DNA of 64,000 nt from Novosphingobium aerophilum (GCF_014230305.1 NZ_JACLAU010000004.1:62001-126000), one strand, 5' to 3'; positions 18,471 to 27,439 are shown, counted from the stretch's first letter. The notes: generated from the letters alone by a model not told the origin. Program-made: numbers and translations.

Positions 18471-19601
18471 ATGAAGATCACGACGCTCTCCGATCTGGCC
18501 GATCCGGCCCGCTGCCCGCGCCTTGTGGTCAAGGTGGGCTCGGCGCTGCTGGTCGCGCGTGACGGGCCGCGGCGGGCGTGGATCGAGGCGCTGGTCGGCG
18601 AACTCGCCGCGGCGCGGGCGCGCGGGCAGGACGTGATCGTGGTCAGCTCGGGCGCGATCGCGCTGGGCGCGCGCACGCTGGGGCTCGACAAGGGCGGGCG
18701 CGGCAGTCTGGCCGATGCCCAGGCCGCCGCCGCCGTGGGCCAGATCGCCCTGTCGGGGCTGTGGGCCGAATTGCTCGGCGCACATGGCCTGACCGCGGCG
18801 CAGCTGCTGCTCACGCTCGAGGACCTGGAGGATCGCCGCCGCTACCTCAACGCCACCGCCACGCTCGGGCGGCTGCTGGATGCCGGGGCCGTGCCGGTGA
18901 TCAACGAGAACGATTCGGTCGCCACCGAGGAGATCCGCTTCGGCGACAACGATCGCCTGGCCGCGCGGGTCGCCCAGGCGGCGCGGGCGAGCGCGGTGCT
19001 GCTCCTGTCCGACGTCGACGGGCTCTATGATCGCAACCCGGCCGATCCGGCGGCGGTGCGCCTGCCGGTGGTCCACGGGGTGACCGCCGAGATCCGCGCG
19101 ATGGCCGATGGCGGCTCCGCCTCGGGGCTGGGGTCCGGCGGGATGACCTCCAAGCTCCAGGCCGCCGAGATCGCCGAGCGCGCCGGGATCGCGCTGGTGA
19201 TCGGCAACGGAACCCATGACGCGCCGGTCGCCCGGGTGATCGAACAGGGCGTGGGCACGCTGTTCCTGCCCCGCCGCAAGGCGGCCGCGCGCAAGGCCTG
19301 GCTGGGCGGGCGATTGCGGCTGAAAGGCACGCTGGCGGTCGATGCCGGAGCGGCACGGGCCCTGGCCGGCGGCGCCAGCCTGCTGGCCAAGGGGATAACC
19401 GCGGTAACCGGCGATTTCGTCCGCGGCGATGCCGTGGCGATTCTCGGCCCCGATGGCGCGGCGCTGGCCAACGGCCTGTCGGAATACGACGCCGCAGAGT
19501 GCCTGCGCCTGATCGGGACCCACACCAGCGAACAGGCCGGTCTGCTCGGCTATGCCCCGCGCTCGGCCGTGGTCCACCGCGACCAGCTCGTGCTGCTGTG
19601 A
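18471..19601 (+). CDS. proB: Glutamate 5-kinase ProB
   Basis: First step of proline synthesis: ATP-dependent phosphorylation of the gamma-carboxylate of glutamate. 376 aa: an amino-acid-kinase domain (about residues 15-265) with RLVVKVGSALLVARDGP near the N-terminus, VIVVSSGAIALGAR, PVINENDSVATEEIRFGDND and LLSDVDGLYDRNP, plus the GSGGMTSKLQAAEIAERAG segment. A C-terminal PUA domain follows (about 280-376, LAVDAGAARALAGGASLLAKGI). Length is typical. The next gene begins 24 bases later and may share the transcript. Confidence 0.97.
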   Translation: MKITTLSDLADPARCPRLVVKVGSALLVARDGPRRAWIEALVGELAAARARGQDVIVVSSGAIALGARTLGLDKGGRGSLADAQAAAAVGQIALSGLWAELLGAHGLTAAQLLLTLEDLEDRRRYLNATATLGRLLDAGAVPVINENDSVATEEIRFGDNDRLAARVAQAARASAVLLLSDVDGLYDRNPADPAAVRLPVVHGVTAEIRAMADGGSASGLGSGGMTSKLQAAEIAERAGIALVIGNGTHDAPVARVIEQGVGTLFLPRRKAAARKAWLGGRLRLKGTLAVDAGAARALAGGASLLAKGITAVTGDFVRGDAVAILGPDGAALANGLSEYDAAECLRLIGTHTSEQAGLLGYAPRSAVVHRDQLVLL

Positions 19602-19625
19602 CGCTCCCACGATGATTCTGGCCCG

Positions 19626-20540
19626 ATGACCCTTGTCGCCATCACCGGTGCCACCGGCTTCGTCGGCCAGGCCCTGCTCGACCGCGCCCTCGCCGAAGGC
19701 TACGCCGTGCGCGCCCTGACCCGGCGCGAGCAGCCCGCGCGTCCGAACCTGACCTGGGTTCGGGGCGATCTGGAGGACCCCGCCGCGCTCGCCCGGCTGG
19801 TGCGCGGGACCGAGGCGGTGATCCATGTCGCCGGGGTCGTCAACGCGGCCGATCCGGCCGGGTTCGAGGCGGGCAACGTCGCCGGAACGCTCAATGTGGT
19901 CGAGGCGGCCAAGCAGGCCGGGGTGGACCGCTTCATCTTCGTCTCGTCGCTCTCGGCGCGTGAGCCGAAGCTGTCCGCCTATGGCGCATCCAAGGCCAAG
20001 GCGGAAAAGCTGCTCAAGGCCAGCGGGCTCGACTGGACGGTGGTGCGGCCACCATGGATCTACGGACCCGGCGACCGCGAGACGCTCGACATGTTCAAGG
20101 CGGCGAAGTGGCACGTCGTGCCGATGCCGCCCAAGGTCGGCCGGACATCGGTGATCCATGTCGACGATCTGGCGCGGCTGCTGCTCGCCCTGGTGCCGCC
20201 GCTGGCCACCGTGGTGCACAAGACCTTCGAACCCGACGATGGCCGGCCCGGTGGCTGGAGCCATTACGAGATGGCCCGGGCGATCGGCTGGGCGGTCGGC
20301 CGCCGGCCCTGGGTGCTGCACCTCGCGCCGCGGGTGCTGGGCTGGGCCTCGCGCCTGGACGTGGCGCTGCGCGGGGCCAAGGCCAAGCTCACCGCTGACC
20401 GGGTCGGCTACATGGTCCACCCCGACTGGGTCGTGCGCGAACGCGCCCGCCCGCCCAAGCGCCTGTGGACCGCGCGGATCGAAACCCGCCAGGGGCTGTG
20501 CAGCACGGCGGACTGGTATCGCGCGCAGGGTTGGCTCTGA
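19626..20540 (+). CDS. NAD(P)-dependent extended SDR / epimerase-like protein
   Basis: 304 aa. N-terminal cofactor-binding motif TGATGFVGQALLD (GxxGxxG) at residues 8-20, active-site YGASKAKAE (YxxxK) at about residue 120, and VVRPPWIYGPGDRETL as in extended or atypical SDRs. The C-terminal half is rich in aromatic and basic residues and is presumed to be the substrate domain. The substrate cannot be deduced: nucleoside-sugar epimerase, NDUFA9-like and flavonol-reductase-like families share these motifs. It lies 24 bases after proB. Confidence 0.8.
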   Translation: MTLVAITGATGFVGQALLDRALAEGYAVRALTRREQPARPNLTWVRGDLEDPAALARLVRGTEAVIHVAGVVNAADPAGFEAGNVAGTLNVVEAAKQAGVDRFIFVSSLSAREPKLSAYGASKAKAEKLLKASGLDWTVVRPPWIYGPGDRETLDMFKAAKWHVVPMPPKVGRTSVIHVDDLARLLLALVPPLATVVHKTFEPDDGRPGGWSHYEMARAIGWAVGRRPWVLHLAPRVLGWASRLDVALRGAKAKLTADRVGYMVHPDWVVRERARPPKRLWTARIETRQGLCSTADWYRAQGWL

Positions 20541-20576
20541 GGGTCTTGCTTCGCGCAGTGGCGCGGAGATTCATGG

Positions 20577-20729
20577 GTTCGCGCAAAGGCGCAAAGGCGC
20601 GAAGGTGCCGAACTCGCGACGACGTCACCCTGCCAGTCGGGCCTTCCGATACGCAGCCAATTCAGTTGTGAGCCGCTTGCGCGGCGATCGGGAACGCCCC
20701 TTTTCGCGCCTTTGCGCCTTTGCGCGAAC
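20577..20729. repeat. Inverted repeat with internal CGCAAAGG duplications
   Basis: GTTCGCGCAAAGGCGCAAAG... at 20577-20605 and its inverse ...CTTTGCGCCTTTGCGCGAAC ending at 20729. It lies at the convergent junction of the SDR gene and cysH; nothing coding in the gap. Confidence 0.8.
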
Positions 20730-20761
20730 TCAGGAGGCCATAGCCGGAAGGGCCGATGGCC

Positions 20762-21550
20762 TCAGAACACCGGATCGAACCCCGGCGGCAGTTCGCCGTC
20801 GGCGGCACCCGGCACATGGATGCCGCATTCGGTCTTGTCCCAGCCCTTCCACCGGCCCGACCGCGGGTCCTCGCCCGGGGCGACCTTGCTGGTGCAGGGC
20901 GAGCAGCCGATCGAGGGATAGCCCTGGGCCACCAGCGGATGGGCCGGCAGGTCGTGCGCGCGGAAGTACGCGGCCACGTCCTCGGCCGTCCAGTCGATCA
21001 GGGGATTGACCTTGAGCCGCCCGGCCGCGTCGGTGGTGTCGATTTCGAAGCGCGGCAGGTTGGCGCGGGTCGCCGCCTGGAAGGCCTTGCGCCCGGTGAT
21101 CGAGGCATCGAACCCGGCCATCGCCCCGGCCAGCGGCGCGACCTTGCGGATTTCGCAGCAGCCGTCGGGATCATAGGACCAGCGCAGCCCGTTGGCATCG
21201 CGCCGGGCCATCGTTTCGGGATCGGGGACCAGCACCTGCAGGTTGGTCAACCCCAGCTGCGCCACCAGTCGGTCGCGATAGGCCAGCGTTTCGGCAAAAT
21301 GCTTGCCGGTGTCGAGGAATAGCACGGCCGTGCCGGGATCGATCTGCGCGAGCAGATGCAGCAGCACCGCGCTTTCCGCCCCGAAGCTGGACACCGCGGC
21401 CGCGCGCCCGACCAGCCCTTCACGCAGGACCGTGGCCAGCCAGTCCGCAGTCGCCGCTCCGGCGAACCGCGCATTGAGCCGCGCGGCGTCAGCCGCAGTA
21501 AAGCGCGGGCCGGTGTCGAGCAGATCGACCTTGCGGATCGGGGCGGTCAT
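20762..21550 (-). CDS. cysH: Phosphoadenylyl/adenylyl-sulfate reductase CysH, iron-sulfur (APS) type
   Basis: Reduces APS (or PAPS) to sulfite with thioredoxin. 262 aa from ATG 21550; a longer open frame upstream runs into the DUF934 gene and is disregarded. SSFGAESAVLLHLLAQIDP and FLDTGKHFAETLAYRD form the nucleotide site. The cysteine pairs Cys131-Cys132 (GCCEIRKVAPL) and Cys216/Cys219 (GCSPCT) mark the [4Fe-4S] class that usually prefers APS. The catalytic cysteine is in ECGIH at residue 242. It sits 13 bases after DUF934 and is last in the cobA-cysI-cysH run. Confidence 0.95.
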   Translation of the reverse strand: MTAPIRKVDLLDTGPRFTAADAARLNARFAGAATADWLATVLREGLVGRAAAVSSFGAESAVLLHLLAQIDPGTAVLFLDTGKHFAETLAYRDRLVAQLGLTNLQVLVPDPETMARRDANGLRWSYDPDGCCEIRKVAPLAGAMAGFDASITGRKAFQAATRANLPRFEIDTTDAAGRLKVNPLIDWTAEDVAAYFRAHDLPAHPLVAQGYPSIGCSPCTSKVAPGEDPRSGRWKGWDKTECGIHVPGAADGELPPGFDPVF

Positions 21551-21563
21551 CGCCGTGTGCCGT

Positions 21564-21998
21564 TCAGGCGAGGCCGTGCCGCTTGGCCCAGATCGCCGGG
21601 CGCCCGTCGACGGTCGGCGAATAGACCTCGGGATAGCGCGCCAGGGCGGCCTCGGCATCGGCGGCGTTGAGCGGATGCTCCGGCGCGAAGCTGTCGAACC
21701 CGCAGCGGCGCAGGAAAGCGAGCTGATCGATCAGCACGTCCCCCACGGCGCGCAATTCGCCGGCGTAGCCGGCCTCGCGCAGGATGCGGGCGGCGGAATA
21801 GCCGCGGCCATCCCCGAAGACCGGGAAGTTGACCTCGACCAGCCGGATCCGGTCCAGATGCGGCAGCAGCACGCGGGCATCGTCGCCCGGTTCGATGCGC
21901 ACGGCCGAGGCATTGGTCTGCTCGCCGAAGGAATCGACCGTCACCGCCGGATCGCCGGCCGGCTCGTCATCGCGGAAGCGAAGCTGGGTCTCGACCAT
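21564..21998 (-). CDS. DUF934 family protein of the sulfite-reduction operon
   Basis: 144 aa, no signal peptide. It shows the DUF934 core DRIRLVEVNFPVFGDGRGYSAARILREAGYAGELRAVGDVLIDQLAFLRRCGFDSF at about residues 49-103. The family is found almost exclusively beside sulfite reductase genes in proteobacteria and is suspected to help its assembly or electron supply, but no activity is established. The start codon overlaps the cysI stop (TAATG), so translation is coupled. Confidence 0.9.
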   Translation of the reverse strand: MVETQLRFRDDEPAGDPAVTVDSFGEQTNASAVRIEPGDDARVLLPHLDRIRLVEVNFPVFGDGRGYSAARILREAGYAGELRAVGDVLIDQLAFLRRCGFDSFAPEHPLNAADAEAALARYPEVYSPTVDGRPAIWAKRHGLA

Positions 21999-23638
21999 TA
22001 CACGGCGTCCTTTGCGTAGATGGCGTCCTTGAACGGCGCCATGCCGATCCGGCGATAGGTGTCGAGGAAGCGCTCGCCGTCCTGCCGGTTGGCGAGATAG
22101 ACCGACGTGGCCTTCTCGACCGCGTCGACAATGCCCTCCTCGTTGAAGCCGGGCCCGGTGATCGTGCCGAGCGAGGTGTCCGCCCCCTCGCTGCCGCCGA
22201 GCAGCAACTGGTAGTTCTCGACGCCCTTGCGGTCGACGCCGAGGATGCCGATGTGGCCGGCGTGGTGGTGCCCGCAGGCGTTGATGCAGCCCGAGATCTT
22301 GAGCTTGAGCTCGCCGATCTCCTGCTCGCGCCCGGCGAAGCGCTCGCTGATCTTCTGCGCCACCGGGATCGACCGCGCGTTGGCGAGCGAGCAGTAGTCG
22401 AGCCCCGGACAGGCGATGATGTCGCCGATCTTGTCGAGGTTGGGCGTGCCCAGGCCCGCTTCGTCGAGCTGCTGCCAGACGGCGTGGAGATCGGCCTTGC
22501 GGACATGCGGCAGCACGATGTTCTGGGCGTGAGTCACGCGCAGTTCGTCGAACGAGTACCGCTTGGCCAGTCGCGCCATCAGGCGGATCTGGTCGGCCGA
22601 GGCGTCGCCCGGAATGCCGCCGACCGGCTTCAGACTGATTGTGACGATCGCATAGCCGGGCGCCTTGTGGACCTGGACGTTGTTGTCCAGCCAGACGGCG
22701 AAATCGGGGTCGCTGCGGTCCACTGTCTCATCCAGCGCGATCTCGAACGGAGGATCGGCGAACTGCGCCTTGATCCGCTCCAGCTCGGCCAGCGGAGGTT
22801 CGATGTTCTGGGTGAGCAGGTGCGCGAACTCGGCTTCGACCTGGCGGGTGTATTCGTCCTTGCCCAGCTCATGGACCAGGATTTTGATCCGCGCCTTGTA
22901 CTTGTTGTCGCGCCGGCCATGGCGGTTGTACACCCGCAGGCAGGCCTCCGAATAGGTGATCATCTGGTCGATCGGCACGAAGGCGTTGATGCAGGGCGCG
23001 ATCATCGGGGTGCGGCCCATGCCGCCACCGACATAGAAGGCCGCGCCCAGCTCGCCCGCATCGTTGCGCACGATCTGGATGCCGATGTCATGCAGCCGCA
23101 TCGCCGCCCGGTCGGTGTCGCTGGCGATCACCGCCATCTTGAACTTGCGCGGCAGGAAGCTGAATTCCGGGTGGAAGGTGGACCACTGCCGGATCAGTTC
23201 GGCATAGGGCCGGGGGTCCACCACCTCGTCGGCGATCGCCCCGGCATACTGGTCGCTGGTGGTGTTGCGGATGCAGTTGCCGCTGGTCTGGATGGCATGC
23301 ATCTCCACCTTGGCCAGATCGGCCAGGATGTCGGGTGCCTCTTCCAGCTTGATCCAGTTGTACTGGATGTTCTGCCGGGTGGTGAAGTGGCCATAGCCGC
23401 GATCGTACTTGTCGGCGATGTCGCCCAGCATGGTCATCTGGGCCGAGTTCAGCGTGCCATAGGGCACGGCGACGCGCAGCATGTAGGCGTGCAATTGCAG
23501 GTACAGCCCGTTCATCAGCCGCAGCGGGCGGAACTGCTCCTCGGCCAGGCTGCCATCCAGCCGGCGGCGGACCTGGTCGCGGAACTCGGCGACGCGGGCG
23601 TCGACCATGGCCTGATCATAGGAATCGTACTTGTACAT
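21998..23638 (-). CDS. cysI: Sulfite reductase (siroheme/[4Fe-4S] hemoprotein)
   Basis: Six-electron reduction of sulfite to sulfide in the cytoplasm. 546 aa with two ferredoxin-like halves: GHFTTRQNIQYNWIKLEEAPD and ETSGNCIRNTT-like sequence in the first, GVHTVQN-type equivalents in the second. The siroheme/Fe-S ligands are Cys410 and Cys416 (CPGLDYC) and Cys451 and Cys455 (GCINACGHHH), the family pattern C-x5-C-x34-C-x3-C. No CysJ flavoprotein is encoded nearby, so the electron donor is probably ferredoxin or supplied elsewhere. The DUF934, cysH, DUF2849 and cobA neighbours support assimilation of sulfate rather than nitrite. Confidence 0.95.
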   Translation of the reverse strand: MYKYDSYDQAMVDARVAEFRDQVRRRLDGSLAEEQFRPLRLMNGLYLQLHAYMLRVAVPYGTLNSAQMTMLGDIADKYDRGYGHFTTRQNIQYNWIKLEEAPDILADLAKVEMHAIQTSGNCIRNTTSDQYAGAIADEVVDPRPYAELIRQWSTFHPEFSFLPRKFKMAVIASDTDRAAMRLHDIGIQIVRNDAGELGAAFYVGGGMGRTPMIAPCINAFVPIDQMITYSEACLRVYNRHGRRDNKYKARIKILVHELGKDEYTRQVEAEFAHLLTQNIEPPLAELERIKAQFADPPFEIALDETVDRSDPDFAVWLDNNVQVHKAPGYAIVTISLKPVGGIPGDASADQIRLMARLAKRYSFDELRVTHAQNIVLPHVRKADLHAVWQQLDEAGLGTPNLDKIGDIIACPGLDYCSLANARSIPVAQKISERFAGREQEIGELKLKISGCINACGHHHAGHIGILGVDRKGVENYQLLLGGSEGADTSLGTITGPGFNEEGIVDAVEKATSVYLANRQDGERFLDTYRRIGMAPFKDAIYAKDAV

Positions 23639-23650
23639 CTAACCCTTACC

Positions 23651-23716
23651 CCGTTCGCCTCGACAGATGTGGCGAGGCGTTGCGCGGCGTGTCTCGACTG
23701 CGCTCGACACGAACGG
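23651..23716. repeat. REP-like inverted repeat between DUF2849 and cysI
   Basis: CCGTTCG at both ends with the nested unit GTGTCTCGACTGCGCTCGAC... (23689-23716). This palindromic unit is common between sphingomonad genes. It lies in the 92-base gap inside the sulfur cluster and may act as an attenuator or mRNA stabiliser. Confidence 0.7.
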
Positions 23717-23730
23717 CTGCTGTGGAACCC

Positions 23731-24027
23731 TCAGATCACGTAGCTGCCCGCATCCGGATCGGCCGGCTTGACCGACAGGTCCAGCCGCACGGTCGGACCA
23801 AGGGCGCGGATGCGATCCTTGATGTGGGCGGGGCGGGGGCCGTCCGGGCCGTTCTCGCCATCGATCACGTAAGGCGCGACCACGCGGCGCGCGGCGTTCT
23901 CGCGCGCGGCGATCTCGTCGCCATGCTCGCCGACGTCGGTGGCCTCGGCGACGTGCAGCGACCAGCCTTCGCCGGTCCACCAGGTCACGGCCCCGGTCTT
24001 CAGATCATTTCCCGTCAGAATCTTCAT
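23731..24027 (-). CDS. DUF2849 domain protein
   Basis: 98 aa small soluble protein, starting ILTGNDLKTGAVTWWTGEGW and containing DGENGPDGPRPAHIKDRIRALGPTVRLDLS, the DUF2849 pattern. The family is nearly always encoded next to siroheme synthase/sulfite reductase genes in alphaproteobacteria, so a role in sulfite reduction is inferred; the mechanism is unknown. It begins 18 bases after cobA and precedes cysI. Confidence 0.85.
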   Translation of the reverse strand: MKILTGNDLKTGAVTWWTGEGWSLHVAEATDVGEHGDEIAARENAARRVVAPYVIDGENGPDGPRPAHIKDRIRALGPTVRLDLSVKPADPDAGSYVI

Positions 24028-24045
24028 TGCGTCCGACCCGCTCCC

Positions 24046-24831
24046 TCAGAATGCGTGCCCCAGGGGGGCCTGTTCCCGCGCCAGGGCGCGCAGTGCGTTA
24101 TCCTCGCGCGCGGCGACCTCGCCGATCACGATCAGCGCGGGGCTCTTGACGCGGTGGCGCTGCACCAGATCGGCCAGGCCCGCGATCGGCCCGCGCAGCA
24201 CGCGCATCGACGGCCGCGTCGCGTTCTCGATCACCGCCAGCGGCATGTCCGGGGCCAGACCATCGGCGATCAGCTTCTCGGCGATCGGCTCGGCGGTGGC
24301 GACGCCCATGTAGATCACCAGGGTCCGGCCCTTGCCAGCCAGCCCCGACCAGTCCTGCTCGGTCAGGCCCTTGCACTGCCCGGCCACGAAGGTGACCATG
24401 CTGGCCGCATCGCGGTGAGTCAGCGGGATCTGGGCCGCCGCCGCCGCGCCCAGCGCGGCGCTGATCCCGGGGACGACTTCCACCGGCACCCCGGCGGCGC
24501 GGCAGGCCTCGGCCTCCTCGCCACCGCGTCCGAACACGAAGGGATCGCCGCCCTTCAGCCGGATCACCTCGTTCCCGGCCAGCGCCTCGCGCACCAGCAG
24601 GGCGTTGATCTCGTGCTGCTGGAGGGTGTGGCGCGACCGGCTCTTGGCGACGGAGACGAAGCGCGCACCCTTGGGGGCGAGTTCGAGGATCGCGGGTTCG
24701 ACCAACCCGTCGTGGACGATCACCCGCGCGTTCATCAGCAGCCGCGCGGCGCGCAGCGTCAGCAGGTCGGGATCACCGGGACCGGCGCCGACCAGCCAGA
24801 CCTTACCGGCAGGGGGGGCAATATTGCTCAT
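24046..24831 (-). CDS. cobA: Uroporphyrinogen-III C-methyltransferase (siroheme route)
   Basis: SAM-dependent SUMT that makes precorrin-2, precursor of the siroheme cofactor of CysI. 261 aa from the ATG giving SNIAPPAGKVWLVGAGPGDP; a GTG nine codons upstream (24858) is also possible, but neither has a clear Shine-Dalgarno. Signature sequences: VWLVGAGPGDPDLLTLRA, RLKGGDPFVFGRGGEEAEA and VVPGISAALGAAAAAQIPLTHRDAA. It is the single-domain form: the CysG dehydrogenase/ferrochelatase domain is not fused and is not in the window. Confidence 0.94.
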   Translation of the reverse strand: MSNIAPPAGKVWLVGAGPGDPDLLTLRAARLLMNARVIVHDGLVEPAILELAPKGARFVSVAKSRSRHTLQQHEINALLVREALAGNEVIRLKGGDPFVFGRGGEEAEACRAAGVPVEVVPGISAALGAAAAAQIPLTHRDAASMVTFVAGQCKGLTEQDWSGLAGKGRTLVIYMGVATAEPIAEKLIADGLAPDMPLAVIENATRPSMRVLRGPIAGLADLVQRHRVKSPALIVIGEVAAREDNALRALAREQAPLGHAF

Positions 24832-24966
24832 GCCGGCGCAGATGGTCGCGAATGGCACGACTTGCCAGCGAGAATGGGTTGCGGGGGGTGAAGGAAAGCT
24901 TGGGGGGAGGGGACGCTGACGGGGGAGCCGCCGGGCGGTGGCGGGAATGGGTGGGGAGCTGCCAAA

Positions 24967-25096
24967 GCCCTCTCCCCTTCAGGGGAGAGGGTTGGGAGAG
25001 GGGCAGGCGCGACGTCGCCGGCACCAAGCCCCTCTCAACTCCGGCTAGCCACTGCGTGGCAAGCCTGCGTATCTCTCCCCTGAAGGGGAGAGAGCA
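24967..25096. repeat. Mobile-element-like palindromic repeat, copy 2 (inverted relative to copy 1)
   Basis: Reverse-complement copy of the element at 16497-16623: its left end (24967-25003) matches the right end of copy 1, and its right end (25028-25096) matches the left end. Internal differences are modest. It lies upstream of cobA in a gap of about 430 bases (24859-25287) that holds this and the next repeat but no gene. Confidence 0.8.
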
Positions 25097-25153
25097 ATCG
25101 TCCGACTTCGGGCGCCAGCGGTCATTGAGCCAGATCCACCCCGCATCCTGCGC

Positions 25154-25260
25154 TGTCATCCCAGCGAAGGCTGGGATCTCTCACCGGATCGCGCCGCGTC
25201 CAGAACGCACATGCCGCGGGAGCCGAGCCGCAAGAGATGCCAGCCTGCGCTGGCATGACG
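25154..25260. repeat. Paired inverted repeat, TGTCATCCCAGC family
   Basis: TGTCATCCCAGCGAAGGCTG... (25154-25180) and its inverse ...GCCTGCGCTGGCATGACG (25234-25260), about 50 bases apart. It lies between the metC and cobA genes. Confidence 0.8.
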
Positions 25261-25287
25261 GGAATCGGGGGGAAAGGTTGTTCTGAT

Positions 25288-26523
25288 CTACCCGGTCGCC
25301 CCCCGCCAGGCCGCGAGGCCGCGTTCCAGATCGGCTTGCAGGTCCTCCAACGCCTCGAGCCCGATCGACAGACGCACACCGAAGCGGTCGGCCGGGTCCA
25401 TGTCGGGCAGGGGCCAGGGAGTGGCGCTGCGGGTGCCGGCGGGGTCGAGCGGAGTGACCAGGCTTTCGAACCCGCCCCACGAATAGCCGATCCCGAACAG
25501 TTCCAGCGCGTCGATCAGGGCGTTGCGCGCTGCCGCGTCCTTGCCGCGCAGCACCACGCTGAACAGCCCGCAGCCGCCGGAGAAATCGCGGCGCCACAAG
25601 TCATGCCCGGGCGATCCCGGCAGCATCGGGCAGAGCACCCGGGCCACCTCGTCACGGGTCCCCAGCCATTCGGCCAGGGCCAGGGCACTGGCGGTTTCCT
25701 GCTGGAGCCTGAGCCCCATCGTGCGCAGCCCGCGCAGGGCCAGCGCGGCATCGTCGGGCGACACGACCTGCCCGGTGAGCTGGGCCATCCGGCGCAGCTT
25801 CCCGTACCACTCGGGCCCGGCGGAGGCACTGCCCATCATCAGGTCGCTGTGGCCGCCGACGTGCTTGGTCAGGCTCATCACCGTGATGTCGGCGCCCTTT
25901 TCGAGCGCCGGAAAGCCCAGCGGTCCGGCCCAGGTGTTGTCGACGATCACGCACAGACCATGCTCGTGCGCGGTGGCAGCCAAGCCGGGCACGTCCTGCA
26001 CCTCCATGGTCAGGCTGCCCGGGCTTTCCAGCAGCACCGCCTTGCTGCGCGGGCAGAGTGCCGCGGCGAAGGCGCCCGGGTCCTGCGGATCGAACCAGCG
26101 GGTCTCGATGCCGAATTCGTGCAGCCACTGCCGGCCAAGGGTGCGGCTGGGTTCGTAGGCGTTGTCGGTCATCAGCAGCACGTCGCCCGGGCGCAGCGCG
26201 GCCAGCAGTGCGCCGAAGATGGCGGCCACGCCCGAGGGATAAAGCATCGTCCCGGCCGCGCCGGGTTCCAGCTCGGTCAGCGCCTCGGCCAGGGCCCACT
26301 GCGTTGGAGCGCCGCGCCGGCCATAGTAGAACCGGCCGTCCTCGTTCTTCGCCGGGCCGGTCTTCAGCGAGGCCGTATCGGGGTAGAGGTGCGTGCTGGC
26401 GCGATAGACCGGAGGATTGACCACCGCGCCCGGCTGGTCCGCGGTTCCGGTCCATTCGGCCCGGCGCCCTCCGGTGACCAGGCGGGTGGCGGGGGCGAGC
26501 GGACGGGACGGGGTCTTGACCAT
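25288..26523 (-). CDS. metC: PLP-dependent cystathionine beta-lyase / Cys-Met metabolism enzyme
   Basis: 411 aa, fold-type I aminotransferase of the Cys/Met metabolism family. YYGRRGAPTQWALAEALTELEPG near residue 65, LYPSGVAAIFGALLAALRPGDVLL, and the PLP lysine in VMSLTKHVGGHSDLMMG at about residue 215. The overall match is to cystathionine beta-lyase (cystathionine to homocysteine), but gamma-lyase or O-acyl-homoserine sulfhydrylase activity cannot be excluded from sequence alone. The neighbouring sulfur genes (sseA, cobA/cysI/cysH) fit a role in sulfur amino acids. Forty-nine bases separate it from sseA upstream, so they may form one transcript. Confidence 0.85.
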   Translation of the reverse strand: MVKTPSRPLAPATRLVTGGRRAEWTGTADQPGAVVNPPVYRASTHLYPDTASLKTGPAKNEDGRFYYGRRGAPTQWALAEALTELEPGAAGTMLYPSGVAAIFGALLAALRPGDVLLMTDNAYEPSRTLGRQWLHEFGIETRWFDPQDPGAFAAALCPRSKAVLLESPGSLTMEVQDVPGLAATAHEHGLCVIVDNTWAGPLGFPALEKGADITVMSLTKHVGGHSDLMMGSASAGPEWYGKLRRMAQLTGQVVSPDDAALALRGLRTMGLRLQQETASALALAEWLGTRDEVARVLCPMLPGSPGHDLWRRDFSGGCGLFSVVLRGKDAAARNALIDALELFGIGYSWGGFESLVTPLDPAGTRSATPWPLPDMDPADRFGVRLSIGLEALEDLQADLERGLAAWRGATG

Positions 26524-26572
26524 GTCCGGGTGCTAGCCAGCGCGCGGCATGGCGGCAAGCCGCGAGGTGAGG

Positions 26573-27439
26573 TCAGGCCCCGACGGTGGGGCGCGGCCCG
26601 GCCGGACCCTGCGCCTTCGGCGTCGCCGGATCGGCGCCCCATTCGGCCCAGCTGCCGTCGTACAGCGCCACATCGTCCTTGCCGATCAGGTGGAGGGCGA
26701 AGGCCACCACACAGGCGGTCACGCCGCTGCCGCAACTGGTCACCACCGGCCGTGACAGATCGATCCCGGCGTCCAGGAACACCCGCCGCAGGCTCGCCCG
26801 GTCCTTGAAGGTCCCGTCCACCTGGAACAGCCCGGTGTAGGGCACGTTGCGCGATCCGGGGATATGGCCACTGGCCAGGCCCGGACGCGTTTCCGCCACT
26901 TCGCCGGTGAAGCGCCCGGCACCGCGGGCGTCGATCACCTGCTCGGCCTCGCTGGCGATATTGGCCAGCATCTGCACCTTGTCGCGCACCTGGCCCTCGT
27001 CGCGCCACGGGGTGTAGTGGCGATGCCGCAGGGTGCGCTGACCGGTTTCGAGCGGGCGGCCCTCGGCGCGCCACTTGGCGATGCCGCCGTCGAGGATCGC
27101 GACATTGGTGGCGCCGAACATGCGCAGCATGAACCAGGCCCGCGCCGCGGTGCGGATCGCCGAATCGTCGTAGAGCACGATACGGCTGCCGTCGCCCAGG
27201 CCCAGCGATTGCATCCGGCTGGCGAACTTCTCGGCGGAGGGCAAGGTGTTCTCGACCGGAGCGCCCTGATCGACCAGATCGTCGAGGTTGAGGAACACCG
27301 CACCGGGAATGTGTCCGGCCAGATACTCGGCTGCGGCATCCCGCCCGGCCTCGGGCAGGTGCTTGCTCGCATCGACGATTCGCAGGTCGCTGGCGCCCAT
27401 TTCGTTGGCCAGCCAGTCGGTCGAGACCAGACTCTCCAT
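26573..27439 (-). CDS. sseA: 3-mercaptopyruvate sulfurtransferase (double rhodanese)
   Basis: 288 aa from ATG 27439 (ESLVSTDWLANEMG); a longer open frame upstream has no homology. Two rhodanese domains: the first, inactive, at about residues 5-140 (LRIVDASKHLPEAGRD, GHIPGAVFLNLDD); the second at about 165-280 with the catalytic Cys236 in the loop CGSGVTAC, the mercaptopyruvate-type rather than thiosulfate-type loop. It transfers sulfane sulfur from 3-mercaptopyruvate to a thiol acceptor. It lies directly upstream of the metC-type gene in the sulfur region. Confidence 0.93.
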   Translation of the reverse strand: MESLVSTDWLANEMGASDLRIVDASKHLPEAGRDAAAEYLAGHIPGAVFLNLDDLVDQGAPVENTLPSAEKFASRMQSLGLGDGSRIVLYDDSAIRTAARAWFMLRMFGATNVAILDGGIAKWRAEGRPLETGQRTLRHRHYTPWRDEGQVRDKVQMLANIASEAEQVIDARGAGRFTGEVAETRPGLASGHIPGSRNVPYTGLFQVDGTFKDRASLRRVFLDAGIDLSRPVVTSCGSGVTACVVAFALHLIGKDDVALYDGSWAEWGADPATPKAQGPAGPRPTVGA

